A DNA stretch of 64,000 nucleotides from Bactericera cockerelli (Eukaryota; Arthropoda; Insecta; Hemiptera; Triozidae): NCBI GenBank assembly GCA_024516035.1, contig CM044960.1, forward strand, positions 11,876,391-11,940,390, given 5' to 3'. The notes beneath the pieces are model-generated. The model was given only the letters and a program-made list of their open reading frames with translations, was not told where the DNA came from and searched no databases. Numbering within the stretch: the stretch's first letter is position 1; each line of letters starts with the position of its first letter. This document shows, in pieces, positions 22,495-33,855 of the stretch. The position numbers and the translations under genes are program-made.

Positions 22495-22650
22495 TCAGAG
22501 AAGTCTGATGTCTAGATCTGAACTCCAGACCTAGTAGCGGCAGTGATGTAGACACAGAGAAGTCTGATTACTAGATCTGAACTCCAGACCTAGTAGCGGC
22601 AGTGATGTAGACACAGAGAAGTCTGATGACAAAACTCCAGACCTTAGTGG
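22495..22650. repeat. 61-bp tandem repeat, 2.5 copies
   Basis: Unit includes AGAGAAGTCTGATGTCTAGA and CAGACCTAGTAGCGGCAGTG. Confidence 0.9.
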
Positions 22651-22654
22651 CATT

Positions 22655-25600
22655 GTGACGTCAGGAGAATTAAAACTATTAAAAGACGTACAACTTGTGA
22701 ATTCTACTTTGGAGACTCGAGTACTCAACTGTCCGGGCACCCTATACACAAATCTACATGGCTTTATATGCTTCATTAGTAAGCTTATTACCCTCATGTG
22801 CTCTCTCCTCCCCTCGCCCAATCTCTCTCATAACTTACTCATCTCTGACCACAGTTGAGTACATAATAATCAATTAAAGAGAATATTCATAATCATCACA
22901 GTACTCGCAATAGTACTTCCCATGAACTACAGACCATATTGTAAATAATGACTGTCTCCATAAGCAATGGCACTTGCTAATAAGGACTACATGCACTAAT
23001 GTAAATAATGACTCTAAAATTAATAGCTATTCCTCTGGACTGAAGGCAGTTCAAATATTTCTCCCTTCCTTTCTTTTGGGCATATGACAAAGTAATTAAG
23101 AAATCATTAACTTGGTTAGAGGCTCGATGACTCATACAATCTATCCAATGCTAAAATACATAAAGTTTAGCATTCATTTAACACTTAATTTTCAAGTATG
23201 TTGTATACATTTTTGCTGTACCAAATAACTCAAATAAGCCTATAAGATTCTGTTCATTTTATTTTCTCCAAATTATCCAACGGTTCTTCAGATTTCTCAA
23301 ATGTAGAGTTCTTACTCCAGTTGGTTATTTTCTAATAGAGGAATTTTATCTTGAACTTCATCTACCATTTCATTCTCTTCCAAAAGAGGAAGACCAAACA
23401 AACATACGAAAACATCATAACCGAAATAGCTAGATCAAGAGAGAAATCCTATTCTGATGTAAAAAGAATTTCCAGGCAAAGGAATGAATTCCGACGTTGG
23501 ATAATTGAGGAAATCGACGCTCTCTAGGACATCAGAGAAGAGACAAAAAACAAGAAATTTCTCTTCAAAATTGTCTGTTAAGTTCTTAATTAAAATCCTG
23601 CATTAAGAACTTATCAACAGGGTGTTATTACAATAACATACGCTATTTTTAATTGTTATTCTTCTGATACAATGGAACGTATGTGGGTAATGCAGGTATG
23701 CGGTGTTCCTGCACCTCAGAAAGGCAATGCTCACGGTTGAGTGAAGGTTCTGGTGGCCAAAGTAAACAAACACTCCGGTGTGTTTACAGTTCCCGAGGAG
23801 TAGAGACCTCACTGAGGCAGTACATAGGAATGAAGAGTAACCTGAGAACATAGGAAGCATTGCCATAATGATGGACTTTCTCCATAGCAATAATACTTTA
23901 GGATACCTTACCTATAATAAAACTCAAAGTTGTTGCCAGCCACTCATGTATTTTATGTATGTTTGTTAAGGTAAACTATGTTGTGATGTGTAATAGGTTC
24001 TTGTGGCCAAGTGTTGACTCTAGCTACTTGCAACTCCAACTCATGTACTTATGTTCTATCAGTATGATGTGATTCTACTGCTTCATCTATCACATGTAGT
24101 CCCGAGTGTATGTAATATCGTCATCCAATAGATACAAACCTTTGTGCTTTACACCTCATTACCATGCTCCGGGGTTTTCTGTAGATTGTTAGGGGTGACC
24201 CAAAATTTATTTAAATTTTGATTTGAACTTTTCATCTTCAAGCCTTCGCCAATTTTCTTTCTGAAGGTTTTAGTAAGTATAATGGAACTTGGCCTGGCGC
24301 ACTGCCGTGCGCTCAGATCAGTATAAACAGAAAAGTGAGAAATATGTAATGTACAGTATGTACATTAATATCAGAACATATCAGGACAGCTGTTTTGAAC
24401 TTATTTGCTCTCAAGTAGAAGGCTATGTACAATTGTACAATAATGGTTTCAATATTTATCAAATCTCTATATAAACACTAATCATAACATAATATTTTTA
24501 ATGGTGGACTAGATCAGTAGTGTTTCGGACTGCTTCAGTCATTTTTCAACACAAGACATTCTCCCCTCTCCATTGTTTTTATTCTGTCCACTATCAGTCT
24601 GCCCTCGTGTGCATATTGCAATTATGCAACTCGACTCACGCAGGCGGTCGCACAGTTCTGCCCGCGTTGCATCATTGCACTTCCTGTGTACTCTTTCTGC
24701 TGATTTGCCAATTTCGTATCCACCAACCATCCTCTCTATTATGTTAACATAGGAGAGTTCTCACTCATTGGCGAAACAAACCAAGATGAGATCTCAAGTG
24801 ATGCTGTTCACACAACGTTGAAATTAATGTTTGTGTTCAGACCGCTCTCACCTGGTTATATTATTAAACAATTTTGATGCACAAAATGGAAGTTCACACG
24901 TAGCAATTCGCATAGAAATGTTCAGTTTGCTTAATTTACTAATAATATACTATCCATTCTTAATGCTTGAGTTGTGCACTAGGTGTAATTTGTTGTCGTA
25001 ACGGCGCCGTGGTGGTAGCCAAGCCAAACTGTTTTAATGATATCTAAAGGGTTGGTAAACTTTTTCGCTATTCCCTGGAGTGGGCAGCACTTGGTACTAT
25101 TACTATAATAGCATTGTAGGGAATTGCTAACAGCATCTATTCCAAGGTTGTCAAGGCCCACAGTACTCTTCTGAATGAGGATCTGTGCTTCGTGTGAGCT
25201 TTTTGGTGTTTTCTTTCAATTTTTCAACCCTCAAAAAATTTGTAGTCTCATATGACAGGGCGGGAAGCCCGAAGTCATTGTTTCCCCCGGTGCTAGACGG
25301 GAAATATTTGTGTAGTTTGATCAGGCCTTGTAGTGAGGCTTACACTGTGTACTACAGTCATTTTGATCTGTGGTCTACAAAGTATTCTTCACTCTTCTCT
25401 TGACATGATAGGGAGCAGGATCGCCTCTACTTCTCACTACCAAACCAACCACTTCCTTTACTTTCTTCTTCTATGTTTTCTGTTCAGGTTGAAATCTTAC
25501 GTAAGCTCAAGTGTGAATTCCCTCTCAATATTTACCTGATACTCAGATTACTCGAGCCAAGTCAAACATACACAGGTTGTTATCTGAGAAGAGAGCCAAT

Positions 25601-26040
25601 GTGTAAACGTAAATATAACACTTATTACTGATGTACATCTTCGGATTTCATAAAATATTAGCAGATCTATTAATGGAATTTACAACAACAACAAAAATAT
25701 TTTGTTCTGTACTGTTTTATTTGCGCATTTAAAAATCTAAGGATCGATCAAATTTCTCTGATCATCCTTGTCATCAAAATTGGAGGAACTCGTTACTATG
25801 AGATGAGCAAATAATTGGTCAATTTTGAATTTCCATACCTGACAACGCCGTTAACTATACCATTAGTTTTCGCCATTAAATTACTGAAAGTCCCACATCT
25901 TCCAACTCAGTTGTGTGCTTACTAGCTGCTCTACTCTAGCCTCGCCACGGCTCGGGGCCCGAATTATGAAACATGATTTTGTGTATCTTAGTGGACACTA
26001 AAGCTGTGTTTTTCTTTTGGATTAAAAAAAAATAATCCAG
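22655..26040. other. No gene seen; scattered repeat fragments
   Basis: A hairpin-bearing fragment GGCGCACTGCCGTGCGCTCA at about 24295-24314 recurs near 59854. The CAGTATAAACAGAAAAG family is at 24315-24420. Short frames have no recognisable domains. Confidence 0.5.
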
Positions 26041-26049
26041 GTTTGGTTT

Positions 26050-26185
26050 TTTGATCGCTTGATCGATAAGGCGGCGGATGTGTAACCTGGAGGTCGGTAG
26101 TTCAAGTCCGGGTTTCAGCATAGATTTAGTAAAGCGAGTTTGAGTAGTTGTGATATCACAAAGTGATTAACACAAATATTATAAG
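26050..26185 (+). mobile_element. SINE-A copy
   Basis: Sense copy with GATCGATAAGGCGGCGGATG, GGTAGTTCAAGTCCG and the tail AAAGCGAGTTTGAGTAGTTG. Confidence 0.85.
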
Positions 26186-26305
26186 TTAACTTCTGTAACG
26201 TAACGGAGCTTTGGCCAGCCTTCGTGACGGAAAATCTTATTTTAGAATACCTACCAGTCAGCTGATAAGGGTCGGCTTAGATTAACTAATCCTGTTTCAT
26301 ACAAT

Positions 26306-26545
26306 ACTAGCCGTTTGCCCGTGCTTTGCAACGGGACTAAATTTCAAATTTACTAAGGCATGGCCGTACTGCTGGACAGCAATGCCTTTTTGAACTTTTT
26401 ATAATTTTTCTGGACAAAGCGATAATGGTTTTGGGGGGGGTCAATTCTGAGACATTTTTCGCTATCTCTTACCGTTTTGGCTAAACAACTCCGGACAAAC
26501 AAACAAACAAACAAACATAGGTAGGTAGGTAGGTAGGTAGTCCTT
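26306..26545 (+). mobile_element. Interspersed repeat related to family F, with simple-repeat tail
   Basis: Starts TACTAGCCGTTTGCCCGTGC and ends in (AAAC)n then (TAGG)n. Such tails are typical of non-LTR or SINE-like insertions. Confidence 0.6.
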
Positions 26546-27430
26546 TTTTCTGTTTTATATCATACAATATGGCCCTCAGACTCGCCCCTGTCTGGAATGA
26601 ATGGAGAACTCATCCTCACCAGGGCCCGTGGTATCCTTGGCGAGTCTCATTAGGTTTATTATTAGGATCCCCGGTAGTCAACCATCGGGTCCGAACATGT
26701 AATCTGCCCCTCCTCCTCCCCCCTGCTCTCCCTCTCGCATGAGAACATCAAATGAAAAACCTTGGAAAAACATCTATGTACGATAAATGTGAGCTACCTA
26801 TCAGTACAATATACACAGTGTTCATTATCATCGTGCTATTACCAGTACTATTACTAGACAGCCGGTAATTGAATACAAGACAGAAGATAGAGTTGTACAT
26901 CACCATTAGCACTAATAGGTACCTATATAGGGTGTACCTAATATGTACATTTTACATTTATGTATAGAATAACATGAAGTAAGGTCAGTACTAATGAGCA
27001 AAAAAATATCCAGGTATTAAAGATCGCAAGAAAATCAGGAACTTCATGTAGGAAAAAGAAATATCACGCATTATCCATATCTTCTCCAATGTCTTCTGTC
27101 ACCAGAAATGGCGCATCAATTAAAATAAATCTTGATTGCTTTATCTTTACACGTCTCAATATCTATTACTTACCAGGTATAGTTGTGAATCACTGTTCTA
27201 TGAACAATAATGAGCTATCATTAGACACCATCATAATATGTCTACTTGTCTACATAAGAATGACGAACAATGTTCCAGAATTAGAAAGAGAATTTCAGGT
27301 ACTTACTCTTCCAGCAAGGTGGTTATTCCATATTAATAAGTATGAGATGGTCGTGAAATATGAGAAAATCTTTGTAGGTGGAACATCCTATGGACTACAG
27401 TATGATTTCGCTTTTCTCTTGCGGAACTAA

Positions 27431-27814
27431 ATGTCGATTCTTCCACCCCCAAAAATTCCTCCTGAAATTGACATCTTGTCCCATCAGGCTGTTCCGAAGT
27501 TCAGCAAGATTTCAAGAATTCCCAACAATTCCAACGTCTCAAATAAAGAAAAATTCAACCCTAAAGAGTTTTGGGAAATCCTTGCTTGTTTTTTTCTTGT
27601 CTACGTTTTTTTCTTCGGTGTCTCTTTCTTGCAAAGCAGTGTAGCATACACACTCGGAAATCGGTTGTATGATGATGTGGTTGATGTGAGGCCTCATGTA
27701 GTCCCGAGTATTACTAATAGATTAGCGAGAAGTCGGCCGAAGGAATGTGAAGTGAGAATATCTATGATGTGCGTCTATCCGAGGAATCTGATGCCATTCC
27801 ATGCATTCTGTTGA
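27431..27814 (+). CDS. Unidentified 127-codon ORF with one hydrophobic segment
   Basis: An ATG-started frame with a Pro-rich N terminus and one strongly hydrophobic stretch (EILACFFLVYVFFFGVSFLQ) around residues 48-67 that could span a membrane. I recognise no family. There is no splice, promoter or homology support, and neighbouring sequence is repeat, so it may be chance. Confidence 0.2.
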   Translation: MSILPPPKIPPEIDILSHQAVPKFSKISRIPNNSNVSNKEKFNPKEFWEILACFFLVYVFFFGVSFLQSSVAYTLGNRLYDDVVDVRPHVVPSITNRLARSRPKECEVRISMMCVYPRNLMPFHAFC

Positions 27815-27999
27815 AGCACATAGCGAAGGCCTGGACTCTGTCATTATAGTCATTACCTAATAGATCTCGATGACGGATGCGAGCAGCGTTTATGTCTTTA
27901 ACTCTTACTTTGGTTCTTTCGAAATATATTGGTTGGTGTGAGTAATGGGTGAATTAGGTTCACGTGGATTCTGGTAGGACTAGCAGTCTTGCTGGGAGA

Positions 28000-28165
28000 C
28001 TGTAAACAGGGAGTAGACCAGCATTATCTTGGTTCTGGTGGCCTTTGTCAATTATTAGCCTCGTTGTAAAAACAGTGGTAGAACTGCTGAGTCATTTCTC
28101 CATTGGCTGGCTACCATCGTTCACGATGACGCCACCCTATGATGATGATTGTATCCAGTGTTTGA
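28000..28165 (+). repeat. Interspersed block shared with 35680-35855 (inverted)
   Basis: AACAGGGAGTAGACCAGC, GTCAATTATTAGCCTC and GCTACCATCGTTCACGATGA, ending in ATGATGATG. The reverse-complement copy starts with (ATC)n at 35690. Confidence 0.8.
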
Positions 28166-28304
28166 ATATGCTATTACCACTTCTAATAGTGCTCTTAGGT
28201 TTGTCAATAGAACTATACCATCTGATGCCGATGTGTAGCTTTCAGATTCACACGTTTGATAATATATTGAGTTTTCTGTAGCTACGCGTGAGTCTTAGTA
28301 TGAG

Positions 28305-28452
28305 GGACCGACCTCAGTAGCTTGATCGAAAAGGCGGCGGATGTGTAGCCTGGAGGTCGGGGGTTCAAGTCCCGGTTTCAGCGTGGATTTAGTAGAGCGA
28401 GTTTGAGTAGTTGTGGTATCACGAAAGAGATCAACACAAATATGATAACTTT
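28305..28452 (+). mobile_element. SINE-A copy
   Basis: Well-preserved sense copy: GACCGACCTCAGTAGCTTGA to GATCAACACAAATATGATAA. Confidence 0.9.
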
Positions 28453-28814
28453 TTACTCGTGAGTCTTCTACTCTTCTTAATTTTGCTTCGGAAACAATCA
28501 TTCTTCTTTGAACAGTCAGTTGAATAAAAGAATTCTCATACAACCACCTAAGGTAACACGTACTTTTACTCCCAATTCCTAACACAGCAAACCACACAAG
28601 CTCCTCTCATGATGTCCTCAAGGATAAAACGGCCCATAATATCCTGCATGCCACTCTTCTGCTACTGTAAACAAACCAGGAGTGACAGTTTTCCACAGGC
28701 AAGATATGTCTGTGGAATGAACACGACGCGTTCTGTTAGTTGAGGTAGGTGACTCCTGGCCAAAGTCCAAACCGAGAGATATGTAAACACTAACACGCGG
28801 GGATGACGTCGGGT

Positions 28815-29000
28815 GGCGGTTGGGTGGAAGAGATTGCCAGAGGCAATAACCCCGCCCTTTAGGTAGGACAATATTGTTATTTTCTTTTTCACTTATTTAT
28901 TTTGTTTTCTTTTTTCTTTTTCTTAATTTTATACTGTTACCATTGTACTTTGTCCTCCTAATAAAGCTTAAAAAAAAGAAAAAAAAAAAAAAAAAACAAT
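28815..29000 (+). mobile_element. Retroelement 3' end with poly(A), copy 2
   Basis: GGTGGAAGAGATTGCCAGAG ... CCTAATAAAGCTTAAAAA followed by an A-rich tail to 28997. Same family as 18155-18345 and 63690-63870. Confidence 0.75.
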
Positions 29001-29067
29001 CAGCTTTCTGTTGTGTGAACTCAACATTGTGCCATCCATCGAGAAAAGTCGGTATCTGTGATACCGC

Positions 29068-29212
29068 GACTTCAGTTGCTTTATCGATATAAGGTGGCGA
29101 GCGGACTTCTAATCTGGAGGTTGGCAGTTAAGTCCCTATAGTTGAGTAATAATTTAGTAGAGCGAGTTTGAGTAATTTTAATACCATGATTGTAATAAAC
29201 ACAAATATGATA
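29068..29212 (+). mobile_element. Diverged SINE-A copy
   Basis: CGACTTCAGTTGCTTTATCG, CTGGAGGTTGGCAGTTAAGT and AGAGCGAGTTTGAGTAA-like tail. It lies just downstream of the poly(A) of the preceding element. Confidence 0.75.
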
Positions 29213-29234
29213 ACTTTTTTTTTAATTTTAGTTT

Positions 29235-29350
29235 AACTTCGCTTTCAACTGCATGGTCAAATCACGACGGGGGTTTTAACCTGCATTTGCTGAAAACTCA
29301 CAAACCAGCTACTCAAATTAACCTCACCCTGAGTGGGGCCAGGGCTATGC
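29235..29350 (-). mobile_element. 5S-SINE body, head missing
   Basis: Antisense copy of the body seen at 57940-58045 (ACCCCCGTCGTGATTTGACC; CAGTTGAAAGCGAAGTT). The 5S rRNA-like head is absent. Confidence 0.65.
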
Positions 29351-29352
29351 TC

Positions 29353-30875
29353 CTAGGATGAAGATCAAATTCATCTAGGAGCTTTTTTATGGAATCGAAC
29401 TATGATTGGTTGGATTTCACCCCTTAAAAAGGAAGGGAAATAATGGATGGCGCCGAATTCTTGCCCGAAACGATGTACGGAAATGCCTCATTGTTTGGAG
29501 TAGGTTTAGGAAAACAAAACAAGGCCATGCCTCTCAGGTGCAGCCAAAAAAACATCTCACTATCTTTTCAATCATTATTATCTGAGTCATTTTTCGTATC
29601 AAACGCTTCATGGTTAGGTCAGTGTTTCGGAGTGTACCATGATCCCCGAAGCCCTATAATGTAGCATCAGACCCCCTGTCCGTATGGTATTGATTGCAAC
29701 TTGTGGCGTAGCCGATACGTACGCATTCTGAACTTGGGGATAGGGGGGTGCGTTAGTCATCTAGCGTTATTTATAAACCATTAGCCAGTCAGTACCAATC
29801 AAAACATACAGGTCGTAAACGAAGAATGACCAGAAAGAACTGTAGTAATTAATTACAAGTCCCATTTTTTTTTAAATTATATTTACAGAAAGAGTGGGTC
29901 TAAGTTATTATTTTCTAAAGATGACTGTTTCCACAGCCTTTTTAATTTCGTAGCCATGAAACAGGAGCTACTGTCTTTCACAAACACACCCACTTTATTG
30001 GGTAACTCGTAGCTGTTACACCCTTTCTAGCATTTTCTTTATCTCCGATAGATGTTTGCTACATCCATCAGATGTACATCCACTGATATCAGACAAGAAG
30101 TGTTTATGTTCTCAGCGTAGCAGTGATAAAGCGGGTCCGATGATGAATGAAAAACACACTTCCCATACATACCTCGACACGATAACCTTGAAGCGTGCGA
30201 GTACAATAAATGTATGTATGTACAATTATTGTACATATACTTATTTACATATCAATGTTATGATGAAATGGAAAATATATGATTTCACTTTCAGAATTAT
30301 CATCTTACTCACTGCCGAATCTCGCTTTATTATTATTCTTTTTGTTGAATGAATGATGAGCAATAAGGAAGAGCGCCAGAGTATGAACGGCGTGTAGTAA
30401 TCGCTAGAATATTTGACGTCTTATGAGTTATTAGGCTACTGGTCGCTACAAAAAGAGTTAGGTATGAGGCAAAAAGAGCTAGGAACTGAAAGAACAAGAT
30501 TCAGTACTTCAGTTACTAAGTCCAACACTCGTAGAACAATCATTAAAATGAAAATAACAACAGGATACGATACCGAACAATTTTGTAGTTTGTGAAATAC
30601 AGGACTCGGGAGTATCAGTATAAACAGAAAGTGAGAAGTTGTACCAGATGTACAATATGTACTTGTACATACATGATGAGTGACAGGGTGAAATTGAATA
30701 ATCGACGTTTTTTTATTCCATATCTCTGTGGTACTTGAATGTCCTGAATCGTGTGTCTAGTTTTAAATTGATACAAATCATCAATAAAACTCGAAAGTCT
30801 GCATGTACCAATTTCGCACCAAGTCCGACAGGATACAAAAACAACGTTAAAATCAATGAGAGTTGTTTTTTTTTC
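29353..30875. other. No gene seen
   Basis: A small imperfect hairpin GCTCCTAGGATGAA/TTCATCTAGGAGC followed by T6 spans 29349-29388. The CAGTATAAACAGAAAGTG repeat is at 30612-30680. Confidence 0.5.
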
Positions 30876-30879
30876 AGTT

Positions 30880-31023
30880 AGTTATCATATTTGTGTTAAT
30901 CACTTTCGTGATGTCACAACTACTCAAACTTGCTTTACTAAATCTACGCTGAAACCGGGACTCGAACCACCGACATCCAGGTTACAAGTCCGCCGCCTTA
31001 TCGATCAAGCTACTGAGGTCGGT
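30880..31023 (-). mobile_element. SINE-A copy
   Basis: Antisense; one of two copies that bracket the family F element at 31288-31508. Confidence 0.9.
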
Positions 31024-31287
31024 AATCAATGAGAGTTGTGGCTGAATTGTTTCGTCAGAATGGCAAATTGACAGTTGGCAACACGCACTTCTCTCGCATG
31101 TGGCTCATGTATCATTGGATCTGATTCGCCCCATTCGCCCCCTCCACTGAATACCGGGTTACCCTGGGTCGACCCGCCACACAGCCACCCGACCTGGTCC
31201 TGTCAAGGTGAGGCAGGTCCCGTGTCGGCAACACCGCCGCATGTTCCTGTTGGGTGGCGATAGTACACCCTTCTTTATCTATATATA

Positions 31288-31508
31288 TACTAGCGGGCCG
31301 CGGCATGGCCGTGAAAGCAAAAAATCCTTTTTCGCCAATGGCAGCTGTTGTAGTGGGAATTACGAAAATCCCTTCTTATTGCACATCTAGACTATAAGAC
31401 AAAGCTACCTACCAAATTTCAGCTTCCTAGGACTTACGGTTTGGGCTGTAGAGCGATGATCAGTCAGTCAGTCAGTGGTCAGTGACTTTGACATTTATAT
31501 ATTAAGAT
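31288..31508 (+). mobile_element. Interspersed repeat family F copy
   Basis: ATACTAGCGGGCCGCGGCAT ... CAGCTTCCTAGGACTTACGG ... (TCAG)n ... CATTTATATATTAAGAT. Aligns to 16400-16620. Confidence 0.75.
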
Positions 31509-31653
31509 AGTTATCATATTTGTGTTAATCACTATCGTGATATCACAACTACTCAAACTCGCTTTACTAAATCTACGCTGAAGCCAGGACTTGAACCACC
31601 GACCTCCAGGTTACAAGTCCGCTGCCTTATCGATGAAGCTACTGAGGTCGGTT
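31506..31653 (-). mobile_element. SINE-A copy
   Basis: Antisense, well preserved, directly abutting the family F repeat. Confidence 0.9.
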
Positions 31654-31867
31654 TACACCCTTTATCTATTCCTTACAACTGGCAACCAAGTCGTGTATTT
31701 GTTGCAATTTTCAGTGAGCATTCAAAGTAGAAACAGGAAAATTTGTTCAAATTTGTGACACGGTGATTCTAAAAAATACTTTGTTGCTTTTTTTTTAAGA
31801 ACACGCTTTTATTTTCATGCTATCAACTATGGTCAATATTCACTCAATACCTGTACTTTTTATGGTA

Positions 31868-32050
31868 GTCACCGTTGCCGAGTGAGTTAGCGCGCTAGGC
31901 ATTGCACGCATAGTGACTTGGGTTCAATCCCTAGCAGGGCAGGAATTTTTCTGCTCTGTACTTGGATGTTCAGGCTCTTAGTAATGCTGCGCTACCCACA
32001 AAAATTGTCAAGATGCCTTGTGCTTTACCGCAAATAAAATCAAAGTTGTG
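31868..32050 (+). mobile_element. SINE-B copy
   Basis: GTTGCCGAGTGAGTTAGCGC, GGGTTCAATCCCTAGC, then CTCTTAGTAATGCTGCGC and GCAAATAAAATCAAAG. Same family as 14260-14560 in sense orientation. Confidence 0.85.
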
Positions 32051-32054
32051 TACC

Positions 32055-33595
32055 GAAAAGTATGATCAAGCTTTCCCTGGCACAATATGAAAATATGAAG
32101 GTTCACCTAGTTCAGACTTCAATTTTGTATACAACCTCTCTCCTTACCAATGGTTAAAAAACTAATTGGTAGCATGATTACCTACCTATTTTTAAAACGG
32201 GTTTACGCTCTTGAAATACGAAGAATTAGATAGGATGGGAAGTCTGACGATGTGACGACTCTAGACTCAGAAGCCCATTTTATTATTCTCTTCTTCGATG
32301 AAAGTCAGTTCTGATGTAGAATCGAACCTCAGCTTTCAGCACAGGGAACAAGTGTGTCGTCTTGAGACCACCACAGCGCTACACTCCACATGCATGTAGT
32401 ATAGTGTAGTACCAATCATTACGCCACTAACCCACATCACTAATTGACGATAATAAAGATATCAATAATACTGATGTCGATACAATCTTAAGGATATTCA
32501 TTATTGAGAGTGAACGACTTGCTAATCTGTTTATTTGATCGTGAGTTGGACGGCGCTGCTCAATTAGTCTCGTACTGGGTGGAGCCGCCATTAGTTAAAC
32601 AATACGTTTAGTAACGCCTGATTAGAAACACTCGACAGGAATTAGTGAAATGCTAAGAGAGCTACACAACATGTGACCTTTCAGATCTTTGTTGAGACAA
32701 CAAACAGTTGAAAATGAAGTCATTTAGAATATAAAATATGGTCTGTAATCCATGTTGAACCGACTTATCGGACAAGACACTTTGTTTAGGAGAGGTTTAT
32801 TTAGAGTTAGGAGAGAAAGTTCTGTTCCGAATTTTGTATATTAGAACTCCCTAAGAAAAATATTAGAGATTAAACCAATTATCTTATTCACATGTGGCTT
32901 CATAGGATATAACTTGGTTTCTTTATGTCATCCAATCCATTGTAACTTTGTATGTAGTACATGTACATTTTAACATATTATATCATTGAGATGACTAAAA
33001 ACTCACTATGCGCCGAACGAGATTTGAACTTGTGTTCCGCCGATCATCAGGTGAACTCATAATAGCGATAAAGCGCGTTTCAAGTGGGTGAACATTCTGT
33101 ATCTCAAGAGTCACTATAGTGATGATTTGATGAGTATAGAGTATCACGTGATCATCGAAATGTCTAAGTGTTCGGAATAGAATATTCAGCATTTGCATTT
33201 GTGTGTAGATAATTGCGGCTCTTGATGGCTATACATAGCCTTCTCCTAGCCCCACCCTGGATTGTTTAGTCTCCCAAGCCATCCACCTGCCGGCTCTCTA
33301 GACAAACTCGAGTGTCAATAATACTCACGCTTTCTATCAGCGAGCTTGAAGTTATCATACATAGACCTATGTAATCTATGTATGTATGTATGTAAGTATG
33401 TATATGTAGATTGTCCACTCCCTATTGACTTACCCAGGTCGCAGGTACATGGAACTCTGTACAACAGTAATTCAATTAGAGCATCTTGATAGTAGTATCG
33501 GGGGTATATGGAATGCTCACGACGTGTTATGTGTTCAACCTGATTGCGCTATGTATCCGACTCCTCGGCAGTGGGTCCGGCCAAGTTCCGGACAG
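32055..33595. other. No gene; two further tRNA-like SINE heads
   Basis: B-box-like sequences on the minus strand at about 32320-32390 (GAGGTTCGATTC) and 33005-33075 (CAAGTTCAAATCTC) suggest old SINEs. TATG microsatellite at 33375-33405. Confidence 0.45.
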
Positions 33596-33599
33596 TTCA

Positions 33600-33855
33600 G
33601 TCCCTTGAAATTTACCTGGTTGTTGTATTCTCTCCTCTACCCAGGCTGGGTGAGGTTAATGTGGGTAGCTGGTACGATTTCCAACCAATGGAGGGTAAAA
33701 CCCCTGTCCTAATCAAGGACGTTAAATCAAATAGAATCGGCCTTATAGGAAGGGCATCCAGCCGTAAAAAATGTGCCAAAACCAATCAACCTCAACCATG
33801 AGGTTGAACAATGCCGACCCTGCTCAAGCGCGATAAGACAGAGTAAAAGAAGAAG
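33600..33855 (+). mobile_element. Non-LTR retrotransposon 3' tail with (GAA)n
   Basis: GGAAGGGCATCCAGCCGTAA, CATGAGGTTGAACAATGCCG and GCGATAAGACAGAGTAAAAG followed by (AAG)n. The antisense copy is at 51542-51650. GGCATCCAGCCGTAAAA is a common arthropod LINE 3' motif, as I recall. Confidence 0.65.

Noticed and set aside
28295..28597. 100-codon minus-strand ORF
   Set aside because: Much of it is antisense translation of a SINE-A copy; the recurring string LEPPTSRLHIRRL seen in several places comes from the SINE.
31100..31265. GC-rich island considered as a missing Moesin F1 exon
   Set aside because: Translations in all frames lack any FERM F1 sequence, and it lies between SINEs.
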